This document shows, one piece after another, positions 20,419-28,321 of a stretch of 64,000 nt of DNA. A model generated the notes under the pieces. The model did not search any database. It was not told the origin of the DNA and saw only the letters and a list, made by a program, of their open reading frames with translations. The stretch's first letter is position 1. Each line of letters begins with the position of its first letter. This DNA is from Candidatus Levyibacteriota bacterium (GTDB lineage: Bacteria > Patescibacteria > Microgenomatia > Levybacterales > UBA12049). Where the stretch lies: NCBI GenBank assembly GCA_016186625.1, contig JACPLG010000005.1, forward strand, positions 52,415 through 116,414, read 5' to 3'. The position numbers were made by a program, and so were the translations under genes.

Positions 20419-21591
20419 ATGAACTTAAGAGATTACGGATTAGCTTCGGATAGACGAACAGTTTTAGAAAAAGAACTTAAGCTTACTCTTCCAAATATTG
20501 GCTCGTTTACCTTGGACGAAAAAATTGCAAGTTCCAGAAATTGCGAAAACATGATTGGAGTAGCACAAGTGCCAATTGGGATTGCAGGACCGTTAAAAGT
20601 TCAAAGTTCAATCCATTCGGCAAGCTCAGGACAAGCGTTCAAAGTTCAAAGTTATTATCTGCCTTTGGCGACGACAGAGGGGGCGTTGGTGGCATCGGTT
20701 AATAGAGGATGTAAAGCAATAACAGAATCTGGAGGGGCTGTCTCATATGCGTATCGCGTTGGACAAACAAGAGGACCTGTCTTTTCAGTTAAAAACCTGG
20801 AAGAACAGAAGAAAGTTTATGACTGGATAAAAAAGAATGAAGCAAAACTAGGAAAAGTTGCAGAATCTAACTCTCAGCATTTAAAACTTTTAAGAATAAA
20901 AGTTCGGGGACTGTCAAATTACTTGTTTGTTCGATTTTATTTTAATACGGAGGATGCCATGGGTATGAATATGGTAACAATTGCAACCCAGAAAGCGTCA
21001 GAATTAATTGAAAAAGAAACAGGAGCAAGACTTATTTCTGTTGCAGGGAATTTTGATATAGATAAAAAACCATCCTGGCTTAATTTTATAAACAATCGCG
21101 GCTTTAAAGTCTGGTCTGAGGTGGTTCTAACAAAAAAAGTTCTCAAAGATGTTCTAAAAACTAATGCTGACAAATTTTTTGAAGTATGGCTTTCCAAATG
21201 TATGATCGGATCTGCAATGTCAGGTTCGTTAGGTTTTAACGCTCAATATGCAAATATAATTGCAGCGCTTTTTATAGCAACAGGTCAGGACCCAGCCCAT
21301 GTTGCGGAGGCAAGTATGGGGATTACAACAGCAAAAGTTTTACCAAACGGAAATCTTTCAGTCTCAATTTATTTGCCTGACTTAAGCATAGGAACAGTTG
21401 GTGGGGGAACTGGACTAGCAACGCAGCAGGAAGCGCTTTCGATATTGGGTGTTGCCGGCGCAGGAAATGTCGAAAAATTCGCTGAAATTGTTGGAGCAGC
21501 AGTTTTGGCAGGAGAAATTTCATTGATATCAAGTTTGTCCGAAGGAAGTTTGGCGATTGCTCATGAGAAACTAGGGAGAGGACTGAGATAA
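20419..21591 (+). CDS. Hydroxymethylglutaryl-CoA reductase (NADPH type)
   Basis: Reduces HMG-CoA to mevalonate, the committed step of the mevalonate pathway. Class I signatures appear in order: ENMIGVAQVPIGIAGPL (about 43-59), the catalytic Glu in LATTEGALVASVNRG (about 78-92), DAMGMNMVT (about 174), the catalytic Lys region, and GTVGGGTGLATQQEALS (about 325-341), with the final His in SLAIAHEKL. Compared with the family, a 15-codon insertion after GPLKVQS repeats the words coding KVQS (20596-20653) and contains a dispersed oligo repeat; the frame and all catalytic residues are kept. It is the first gene of a nine-gene operon. No Shine-Dalgarno is seen before the ATG. Confidence 0.95.
   Translation: MNLRDYGLASDRRTVLEKELKLTLPNIGSFTLDEKIASSRNCENMIGVAQVPIGIAGPLKVQSSIHSASSGQAFKVQSYYLPLATTEGALVASVNRGCKAITESGGAVSYAYRVGQTRGPVFSVKNLEEQKKVYDWIKKNEAKLGKVAESNSQHLKLLRIKVRGLSNYLFVRFYFNTEDAMGMNMVTIATQKASELIEKETGARLISVAGNFDIDKKPSWLNFINNRGFKVWSEVVLTKKVLKDVLKTNADKFFEVWLSKCMIGSAMSGSLGFNAQYANIIAALFIATGQDPAHVAEASMGITTAKVLPNGNLSVSIYLPDLSIGTVGGGTGLATQQEALSILGVAGAGNVEKFAEIVGAAVLAGEISLISSLSEGSLAIAHEKLGRGLR
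20596..20653 (+). repeat. In-frame 45-bp duplication/insertion in HMG-CoA reductase
   Basis: The 13-base word AAAGTTCAAAGTT occurs at 20596-20608 and again at 20641-20653, exactly 45 bases (15 codons) apart. Between them lies TTCGGCAAGCTCAGGACAAG (20616-20635), nearly the same as the repeat inside recJ at 5709-5728. Confidence 0.7.
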
Positions 21592-21627
21592 TTTGAAATT
21601 CGAAATTTAAAATTGAAAATTTAAAGT

Positions 21628-22662
21628 ATGGCTGGAATTGTTAGTTACGGAGCATACATCCCTAAATATAGAATTAAACTTTCTGAAATTGTCAAGGTCT
21701 GGCAAAAAGATGAAGAAGAAATAATAGGTGGCCTTAAAGTCTTGGAAAAAAGTGTCCCGGGAGTTGATGAGGATGCAGTGACAATTGGAATTGAGGCAGG
21801 AAAAAGAGCTCTTGAGATGGCTGGACTCGCTCCTTCGAAAATTGGATGTGTTTACTTTGGATCCGAAAGCCATCCATATGCTGTTAATCCTTCATCTTCA
21901 ATTGCGGCAGAATATCTGGGCATTGGACCGAATTATTTTGCTGCAGATTTAGAGTTTGCCTGTAAAGCTGCAACAGCCGGGATGCAAGTTGCCAATGCTT
22001 TGATTGAAAGCAATAAGATAAAATACGGACTCGCAATTGGCGCGGACACTGCCCAGGGCAAACCACATGATGCACTCGAATATACTGCAGCAGGCGGTGG
22101 TGTTGCTATTATTTTGGGAAAAGGGAGAGAAGTAATTGCCGAAATTTTAGATACTTCTTCTGTTACTTCGGATACCCCTGATTTTTGGAGAAGAGACGGA
22201 ATGCGCTATCCTTCACATTTTGGCCGCTTCACTGGAGAACCAGCATACTTTATGCATATTGTTTCTGAGGGAAAGAAACTTCTTGAAAAAAGTAAAATTA
22301 AACCACAGGACTTTGCCTACGCCGTATTTCATATGCCAAACGGAAAGTTTCCTAGAGTTGCTGCTAAGAAATTAGGTTTCACTCCAGAACAAATAGCGCC
22401 GGGCCTGGTAGTTAATAGAATCGGCAATCCTTATTCAGCCTCTTCCCTAATGGGACTGGCCAAAGTTCTGGATATTGCCAAGCCGGGCCAGCGAATATTT
22501 TTTGTTTCATATGGATCAGGAGCAGGCTCTGACGGGTTTATTTTTGAGACAACAAAAAATATAGTTTCAAAACAAAAAAAGACTGTACCGGTTGAGGTAC
22601 AAATTGAAGACAAAATATACATTGACTACCCAACATATCTCAAGTTTACCCACACACTATGA
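21628..22662 (+). CDS. Hydroxymethylglutaryl-CoA synthase, archaeal type
   Basis: Condenses acetyl-CoA with acetoacetyl-CoA. The protein starts MAGIVSYGAYIPKYRIKLSE as archaeal homologues do, and at 344 residues it has their short length. The nucleophile Cys is in ADLEFACKAATAGMQ (about residue 111), the catalytic Glu in the N-terminal part, and the His in AVFHMPNGKFPRVAAKKLGF (about 233). GNPYSASSLMGLAKVLD carries the usual Asn. The final codons overlap the thiolase start by four bases, and a DUF35-like gene follows. That is the gene order of the archaeal thiolase/HMG-CoA synthase complex, which channels acetoacetyl-CoA between the two enzymes. Confidence 0.94.
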   Translation: MAGIVSYGAYIPKYRIKLSEIVKVWQKDEEEIIGGLKVLEKSVPGVDEDAVTIGIEAGKRALEMAGLAPSKIGCVYFGSESHPYAVNPSSSIAAEYLGIGPNYFAADLEFACKAATAGMQVANALIESNKIKYGLAIGADTAQGKPHDALEYTAAGGGVAIILGKGREVIAEILDTSSVTSDTPDFWRRDGMRYPSHFGRFTGEPAYFMHIVSEGKKLLEKSKIKPQDFAYAVFHMPNGKFPRVAAKKLGFTPEQIAPGLVVNRIGNPYSASSLMGLAKVLDIAKPGQRIFFVSYGSGAGSDGFIFETTKNIVSKQKKTVPVEVQIEDKIYIDYPTYLKFTHTL

Positions 22663-23798
22663 TACACATATTGGGCGTTGCAACCACTGAATTTGGAGAA
22701 CTTTGGAAGAAGTCTCCAAGAGCTTTAGCAAAACAGGCTGCGGAGGGAGCGCTGGAAGACGCAGGGCTAAAAATTAGTGATATTGATGCTTTGTTTGTAG
22801 GAAACATGCTTGCGGGAATTCTTGGAAATCAGGCAAATCTTGGTTCTTTATTTGCAGAAGAGCTAGGTTTGAGCGTCCCTGCGATAAGAGTTGAAGGGGC
22901 ATGTGCTTCAGGTGGATTAGCACTTCATAGCGGCGTTAATGGTATTTTATCAGGTCAATACAAAACCGTGCTGGCTTTGGGAGTTGAGAAGATGACAGAC
23001 TCAGGACAGGATGAAGTTACAACAGGACTTATGGCCGCAGGGTCTGACAGTGAAAGAATGGCGGGCGCAACTTTTCCGGGGATTTATGCCCTTATGGCCC
23101 AGGCGTATTTGGAAGAATTTGGAATCTCTGAAGAAACCTTGGCCGGAGTTTCTGTTAAAAACCATTACCATGGGAGTCTTAACGACAAAGCGCAATTCCG
23201 CCGCGTGGTGACAGTTGAAGATGTTATGAGTAGCGGGCGAATTGCAGACCCACTGAAGCTTTTAGACTGTTCTCCTATTTCCGATGGGGCATCGGCAGTA
23301 GTGATAAGCTCGGAAAATTTAAGAAAAAGAAAACCCGTTTATGTCAGCGCCTCAGAAGTTGCCACAGACACTCTTGCTCTTCACGATAGAAAATCTTTCA
23401 CGTCTTTGTCATCGGTTGTGAGAGCGTCCAAAAATGCTTATAAAAAAGCAGGAATTAGCCCGTCGGACGTTGACGTTTCGGAAATTCATGATTGTTTTTC
23501 AATTGCCGAGGCAATTGCCGTTGAGGATTTAGGTTTTTCAAAAAGAGGAGAGGGTGCCAAAGATATTGCAACGGGAAAAATGACTTTAGGCAAGGGTAAA
23601 GTTATTACAAATCCCTCAGGTGGGCTTAAAGCATGCGGGCACCCCGTGGGAGCAACAGGGATTAAGCAGATTGTTGAGATTACCCAGCAGCTAAGAGGTG
23701 AGGCAGGAGGCAGGCAAGTAAAAAGAGCAAAAATAGGATTAACTCATAATGTGGGAGGATCAGGAGCAGTAGCAGTAATCCACATTCTCAAAAATTGA
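22659..23798 (+). CDS. Acetyl-CoA acetyltransferase (thiolase), archaeal type
   Basis: Joins two acetyl-CoA into acetoacetyl-CoA. Nucleophile Cys in RVEGACASGGLALHSG (about residue 87), the His in DVSEIHDCFSIAEAIAVEDLG (about 277), and the second catalytic region in GGLKACGHPVGATGIKQI (about 330-347). At 379 residues it is of the archaeal, SCP2-thiolase-like group rather than the bacterial AtoB type. It overlaps the HMG-CoA synthase gene by four bases and is followed after one base by the DUF35-like gene, so the three are probably translated in fixed proportion for a single complex. Confidence 0.93.
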   Translation: MIHILGVATTEFGELWKKSPRALAKQAAEGALEDAGLKISDIDALFVGNMLAGILGNQANLGSLFAEELGLSVPAIRVEGACASGGLALHSGVNGILSGQYKTVLALGVEKMTDSGQDEVTTGLMAAGSDSERMAGATFPGIYALMAQAYLEEFGISEETLAGVSVKNHYHGSLNDKAQFRRVVTVEDVMSSGRIADPLKLLDCSPISDGASAVVISSENLRKRKPVYVSASEVATDTLALHDRKSFTSLSSVVRASKNAYKKAGISPSDVDVSEIHDCFSIAEAIAVEDLGFSKRGEGAKDIATGKMTLGKGKVITNPSGGLKACGHPVGATGIKQIVEITQQLRGEAGGRQVKRAKIGLTHNVGGSGAVAVIHILKN

Positions 23799-23799
23799 C

Positions 23800-24102
23800 A
23801 TGATTACAACACCGGTAAAACTTTGGAGAAGACAAAAAGAAGTAGCCAGACATTTAGGACGGGAAGGTAAAATAATTTCTTGGACAATTATTAGAGTTCC
23901 TCCAAAAGCCTTTCTCAATGAAACACCCTATCCTGTTGTGATAGTTAAGATGGAAAATGGAGAAAAAATGATTGGACAGCTTGTAGACTGGCAAGATGAA
24001 GATTTGGCAGTTGGCAGAAAAGTCGTGGCAGTACTAAGACGCTTGTTTTCAGGCGATAGCGAGAGTATAATTGCCTACTATATTAAGTTTAGGCCTATAT
24101 GA
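23800..24102 (+). CDS. DUF35-like OB-fold protein lacking the zinc ribbon
   Basis: A 100-residue protein whose second half (WTIIRVPPKAFLNETPYPVVIVKMENGEKMIGQLVDW) matches the OB-fold of the DUF35 proteins that bridge archaeal thiolase and HMG-CoA synthase. The usual N-terminal rubredoxin-like zinc ribbon, with four Cys, is missing: the protein contains no cysteine at all. Its N-terminal part, VKLWRRQKEVARHLGREGKIIS, keeps only the helix that leads into the ribbon. The gene starts one base after thiolase and overlaps the mevalonate kinase by four. Role as a scaffold is inferred from position and fold. Confidence 0.82.
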   Translation: MITTPVKLWRRQKEVARHLGREGKIISWTIIRVPPKAFLNETPYPVVIVKMENGEKMIGQLVDWQDEDLAVGRKVVAVLRRLFSGDSESIIAYYIKFRPI

Positions 24103-25154
24103 AGAGTATAAGAATCTCTGCCCCCGGGAAGCTACATTTACTTGGAGAACATGTTGTTGTCTATAACAAGCCGGCAATTCTTGCAGCGGTTGATAAAAGA
24201 TGTTTTGTAGAAATAACTCCTAGAAAAGATAAGAAAATTAAAGTATTGTCTCGAAATTACAATACTTCGACACTACGTCGTATCGAAGAAATTGTCGAAA
24301 AGTTTGAGAAAGCCCAAAAAGACTGGGAAACTTATAATGAAAATAATGACGTTTCTCTTTTGAAATCAATTACCAAGGACCCACTGGATTATCCTCAAGC
24401 AATAGTCGGACAATTTTTAAATTATTATAAAATAAAGAAAGTTGAAGGATTTGATTTAGTTATTGATTCACAGATTCCTGTTGGGTCCGGAATGGGATCA
24501 TCTGGTGCTTTGTCTGTTTCAATAATCGGAGCATTGTCTTTGTTTGCGGGTAAACCTTTTAATAAAAAGATAATTAACGAAATTGCATTTTTGGCAGAGC
24601 AAAAGAAACATGGCAAGCCTTCAGGGGGAGATAATTCAACAAGCTGCTATGGAAAATTAGTCTGGTTTAAAAAAGACGAGGGGATAAAACCATTAGGTTT
24701 TGGAGTTTCAGAAAAGATTTCAAAGAATTTCTATGTTATAAACACAGGCACGCCTAAAGAGACAACTGGGGAGATGGTGAGTCGAGTTCGCGATCTATTC
24801 TCAAAACGAGAATTATTTGTCCAGGAGATTCTGGATAGACAGGAAGAACTGGTAAAAGATTTGAAATTGGCTCTTGAAAAAAATATTCCGAGACAAGTTC
24901 CAGGTATTATAAAAAACGGAGAAAGAAATCTCCAAAAATTAGGAGTTGTCTCGCCTTTTGTTCGGGGTTTAATCAGAAAAATAGAGGAAAGCGGTGGAGC
25001 TGCTAAAATCTGCGGAGGGGGAGGAAAAACCAAAGCAACAGGAATAATTTTGATTTATCACACTGACTTGCAAAATCTTAAAAAAGTGCTACAATCCCAC
25101 AATCTAAATCCAACTCAGCTTACATTGGGAGTTGAAGGATTAAGAAAAGAATAA
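24099..25154 (+). CDS. Mevalonate kinase
   Basis: GHMP-family kinase that phosphorylates mevalonate at C5. N-terminal SAPGKLHLLGEHVVVYNKPAI (about 6-26) is the substrate-site motif, PVGSGMGSSGALSVS (about 127-141) the glycine-rich phosphate loop, GKPSGGDNSTS (about 171-181) contains the catalytic Asp, and AAKICGGGGKTKATG the third GHMP motif. Residues about 55-65 (TSTLRRIEEIV) derive from a palindromic repeat (24265-24288) that appears inserted in frame in a surface region. Length 351 is slightly above usual. Assigned as mevalonate kinase rather than phosphomevalonate kinase by its motif set and by the presence of a second GHMP kinase at 27348. Confidence 0.85.
   Translation: MKSIRISAPGKLHLLGEHVVVYNKPAILAAVDKRCFVEITPRKDKKIKVLSRNYNTSTLRRIEEIVEKFEKAQKDWETYNENNDVSLLKSITKDPLDYPQAIVGQFLNYYKIKKVEGFDLVIDSQIPVGSGMGSSGALSVSIIGALSLFAGKPFNKKIINEIAFLAEQKKHGKPSGGDNSTSCYGKLVWFKKDEGIKPLGFGVSEKISKNFYVINTGTPKETTGEMVSRVRDLFSKRELFVQEILDRQEELVKDLKLALEKNIPRQVPGIIKNGERNLQKLGVVSPFVRGLIRKIEESGGAAKICGGGGKTKATGIILIYHTDLQNLKKVLQSHNLNPTQLTLGVEGLRKE
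24265..24288 (+). repeat. Palindromic repeat inside mevalonate kinase
   Basis: CTTCGACAC-TACGTC-GTATCGAAG, a hairpin with eight of nine pairs. It shares GACACTACGTCGT and TCGAAG with the intergenic copy at 32178-32200, where the arm bases differ but pairing is kept. Confidence 0.7.
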
Positions 25155-25155
25155 T

Positions 25156-26238
25156 ATGACAGTTACTGAACAAGTAGACAGGAGAGGCCCAAGTGGTCCG
25201 AAATTTCATGATGAATCTTTAATGCCAGTTACGATGGGTACTCCTTATCGTGTTCCAGATTATGCTTATCCGAATTGGGGCTTGGTGTATGAAGGAGAAG
25301 AAAAAGCTACTGCCGCATACAGAGCTGAGTGGGCAGAGGGTAACAAAGATCAACTTGGCTTAGTAACGAGAGCAATAGTAGAAGCGGGTTATGGAAATTT
25401 TCCTGCGCTTCTTAGGGAATCTGCCGCAAGAGCTATTAGGGAATTAGTTACATACAGAGGAGAGTCAGTTAAAATTCTTGATATTGGGGCAGGGCCAGGA
25501 ACATCTGCGGATGAAGTATATGAAGCCTTAGATTCCGTAACGCGAAGCCACACAGATATGTATCTTGTGGATCCTTCTCCAGATAGTCTTGTTGATGCAA
25601 AAGTACGCTTAGAAGGAAAAGGAAGATTTAATTTCTTTCTTCAGGGTTCAGACAGCGATATGTTACCCAATATAGATTCAAACACATTTGATGTAGTTTT
25701 GGGTGTGGCGTCAGTTCATCATCACGCTAAAATACCTTTTGAAGAATACAATCGCGTTCTTAAGCCGGGGGGATTTTTAGTTTTAGCAGATTGGCATCAG
25801 CCCTTATGGGAGCACCCGGGATCAGTTTTTGATTTTCTAGAGCAAATAGATTGGCCAAGAAAAGAAGAAGGATTAGATAATTGGCTGAGGGTTTACCCAA
25901 AGGCAGTCAATATGCCGCCACCTCCACGTAACCCTGCTGATAGACAAGCTATAATCGAAATTACGGAGTTTTGGAAAGCATATCAAAGAATTTCTAGGGA
26001 GGCGAATCTAGGTCCAAATGCAATATGGCCGCTTGAAGGACATAGGCCAGTAGCAAGATATGTAAAGGCAATGAAAGAAGCCGGATTCGATCTTGAAACT
26101 CCAGATATTGATAGGCTAATTAGGAATGGTGTTATTTCTCGAAATCCGCATCAAATTCTTCCAGACTCAAGTCTTTTACAGCTTTCTGTTGCACAAAAAC
26201 CAAGAGATCATGAACGTACAGCAAGAATCGCAGCCTAG
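25156..26238 (+). CDS. Class I SAM-dependent methyltransferase
   Basis: A 360-residue protein whose middle holds a Rossmann-type methyltransferase: motif I VKILDIGAGPGTSADEV (about 112-128), motif II YLVDPSPDSLVDAK, motif IV FDVVLGVASVHHH (about 180-192), and NRVLKPGGFLVLADWH after it. An N-terminal extension of about 100 residues and a C-terminal helical part may bind the substrate, which cannot be named. One base separates it from mevalonate kinase, and the HD protein follows 17 bases later. The pair sits inside the mevalonate operon, so a role in modifying an isoprenoid or a related metabolite is possible but unproved. Confidence 0.85.
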   Translation: MTVTEQVDRRGPSGPKFHDESLMPVTMGTPYRVPDYAYPNWGLVYEGEEKATAAYRAEWAEGNKDQLGLVTRAIVEAGYGNFPALLRESAARAIRELVTYRGESVKILDIGAGPGTSADEVYEALDSVTRSHTDMYLVDPSPDSLVDAKVRLEGKGRFNFFLQGSDSDMLPNIDSNTFDVVLGVASVHHHAKIPFEEYNRVLKPGGFLVLADWHQPLWEHPGSVFDFLEQIDWPRKEEGLDNWLRVYPKAVNMPPPPRNPADRQAIIEITEFWKAYQRISREANLGPNAIWPLEGHRPVARYVKAMKEAGFDLETPDIDRLIRNGVISRNPHQILPDSSLLQLSVAQKPRDHERTARIAA

Positions 26239-26255
26239 AATAAAACAGCTAAAAT

Positions 26256-27347
26256 ATGAGCGCTCCTGTTGAAAGAAGCCAAAGAACTTTACAGAGAAAT
26301 ATGGATCTGTTGATGCGATATCACGTAGCACAATCAGGCGGAGAAGTTTCAGAAGCGCATAGCCCAACGCATCTCAGAACTACTGCTAGACTTACTGAAT
26401 TAGGAGGAATTTTGTATGGATTCTCTCCAAGAGAATTTGATCTAGCTCACTTTGCAGGAGATTTCCATGATCTGGTTAGGTCACCAAGCGAAGACCCGAG
26501 TCTAAAAGATGAGGAAGTTAGCGCCAGACAAGCCGTGCTAATAATGGAGATGATGAGCGATAGAGGAGTTTTTGCCACTGATTCTCAGGAAAGAGAAGCA
26601 GTTAGATTTGCTATTAAAAATCAGGGAAAAGCTCCAATTTCTTTCCTGGACGGTTCCACAAGAGATGAGGTACCGCAGGATTTGGGTGATAGAATCCATG
26701 CAGCACTGTTTATTGCAGATAAAATTGAAGCAAATGGAGCAAGAGTAATCGCCAGAAGATCGAGTTTTGTAGCGGGAGATAGGCTTCATAATCCAGATGG
26801 TGATTGGCAAAAATTTGGTTTTGTTCCGGATAAAGACGAGGCATTAGTTGTGGCCATTGAGAGTTTGCTCAGACTTGGAATAATAAATCCTCAATATATT
26901 TATCCTGGAAAAATAAGGAGAATTATAGACCCATTGTATGAGGTTCAAAGAGAATTTGTTAAAGGAGTATTTAAAGCAAAAGGACTTAAAGTAGGAGATG
27001 CGGCAAAGCTACTTTTAGAAAGAAAAAGGGATGATGGTAAAAACATGCTAGAAGCGAGGAAATTATCTGCTCCTGACAACGTTGAGGAGCTTGTCGCTTT
27101 TTTGCAAGAAAAAACAGGAATTACAGATGATGCAATTGAATCAACAACGGAAGATGTTGCCAATTCGGCTATAGAAACAGTACTTTATTTCAGCAGAGAC
27201 TATAAAGCAGATTTGGATAGACTGATAGCTGATTGGCTACCAAGAGGAGAATCGGCTGAGCGATGGCAACGTCAAATGGTGGAGTATGCAGAAGGAAACT
27301 GGTTTAAGCAGGCAAGAGAACAAATTTCTTCTGATACAATAAGTTAA
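26256..27347 (+). CDS. HD-domain protein, probable phosphohydrolase
   Basis: In the first half HSPTHLRTTARL (about 35-46), then LAHFAGDFHDLVRSP (about 68-82) with the His-Asp pair, and IHAALFIADKIEANG (about 148-162) with a further metal-site Asp, form the H..HD..D pattern of HD phosphohydrolases. The C-terminal half (about 240-363) is helical and unassigned. It follows the methyltransferase and is followed directly by the second GHMP kinase, with a TAA-GTG junction, so all are cotranscribed. The substrate is unknown; HD enzymes usually act on nucleotides or other phosphate esters. Confidence 0.75.
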   Translation: MSAPVERSQRTLQRNMDLLMRYHVAQSGGEVSEAHSPTHLRTTARLTELGGILYGFSPREFDLAHFAGDFHDLVRSPSEDPSLKDEEVSARQAVLIMEMMSDRGVFATDSQEREAVRFAIKNQGKAPISFLDGSTRDEVPQDLGDRIHAALFIADKIEANGARVIARRSSFVAGDRLHNPDGDWQKFGFVPDKDEALVVAIESLLRLGIINPQYIYPGKIRRIIDPLYEVQREFVKGVFKAKGLKVGDAAKLLLERKRDDGKNMLEARKLSAPDNVEELVAFLQEKTGITDDAIESTTEDVANSAIETVLYFSRDYKADLDRLIADWLPRGESAERWQRQMVEYAEGNWFKQAREQISSDTIS

Positions 27348-28319
27348 GTGAATAAAATAACTGTTTCGGCGCCGGGGAAGTTGATGCTATATGGTGAGCA
27401 CGCTGTTGTCTATAACCACCCGTGTTTGGTTACCGCAGTTGACCAGAGAATTCGTTTAACCGCAGAAGTCTTGGAAAGTTCGAACTTCGAACTTGAGGCA
27501 AGTGATGTTAAAGTCTCAAATTATAAAAAACCATTAAATAAATTAGGAAAAGGGGATATTCCAAAAGGTGCGCAGTTTGTTGAGATAGCGGTAAAAAATA
27601 CTGCAGAGCAGTACTCAATAAAAAATAAAGGATTAAGAATAACTACGAGTTCAGAGTTTTCTTCTAAGTTTGGATTTGGATCATCAAGTGCTTCAACAGT
27701 CTGTACTGTTTTTGCACTCTCGAAATTATTTGGTCTGAAACTTTCCAAGAAGCAATTGTTCGATATCGCATATAAAACAGTTTTGGACATTCAAGGAAAA
27801 GGATCTGGATTTGATGTGGCAGCAGCGGTCTTTGGCGGAACAGTTTATTTTGTAACCGGTGGAAAAAAGATTGAGCCATTAAACATCGATAGTCTACCAT
27901 TGATCGTTGGATACAGTGGAATAAAGGCAGATACTGTAACTCTAATTAATCAAGTAAAAGAAAAGTTTGCTGATAATCAAAAAAGACTCGATGAGATATA
28001 CAATGAGATTGATCGACTTGTTGAGAAAGTAAAACCAAAAGTTATTAATAAAAGTTGGAAAGCTGTTGGGACAGCTATGTCATCTAACCAAAAACTTCTT
28101 AAAGAGCTTGGAGTAAGCATTAAGAAGCTCGACAAAATGATTGAAGGTGCAATAAAAGCTGGAGCGTATGGCGCAAAATTATCTGGAGCAGGCGGAGGAG
28201 ATTGTATGATTGCACTTTCGCCAGAAAAAGTCCGTTCAAAAGTTGAAAAAGCTATCGAAAAAGCTGGAGGAGAAGTCATCAAAATTACCACAAACGCAGA
28301 AGGTGTTAGAATAGAATAA
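27348..28319 (+). CDS. GHMP kinase, probable phosphomevalonate kinase
   Basis: Second sugar-kinase-like enzyme of the operon. SAPGKLMLYGEHAVVYNHPCL (about 6-26) resembles mevalonate kinases. But FGFGSSSASTVCTVFALSKLFG with GKGSGFDVAAAVFGGTVYF (about 150-168), and GAKLSGAGGGDCMIAL at the C-terminus, fit bacterial phosphomevalonate kinases. Because another gene already encodes mevalonate kinase and the decarboxylase is next, phosphorylation of 5-phosphomevalonate is the likely job. The start is GTG at 27348, immediately after the previous TAA. A 19-base palindrome, AAGTTCGAACTTCGAACTT, lies in frame at 27476-27494 and codes for part of ESSNFELE. Exact specificity needs assay. Confidence 0.78.
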   Translation: MNKITVSAPGKLMLYGEHAVVYNHPCLVTAVDQRIRLTAEVLESSNFELEASDVKVSNYKKPLNKLGKGDIPKGAQFVEIAVKNTAEQYSIKNKGLRITTSSEFSSKFGFGSSSASTVCTVFALSKLFGLKLSKKQLFDIAYKTVLDIQGKGSGFDVAAAVFGGTVYFVTGGKKIEPLNIDSLPLIVGYSGIKADTVTLINQVKEKFADNQKRLDEIYNEIDRLVEKVKPKVINKSWKAVGTAMSSNQKLLKELGVSIKKLDKMIEGAIKAGAYGAKLSGAGGGDCMIALSPEKVRSKVEKAIEKAGGEVIKITTNAEGVRIE

Positions 28320-28321
28320 TA

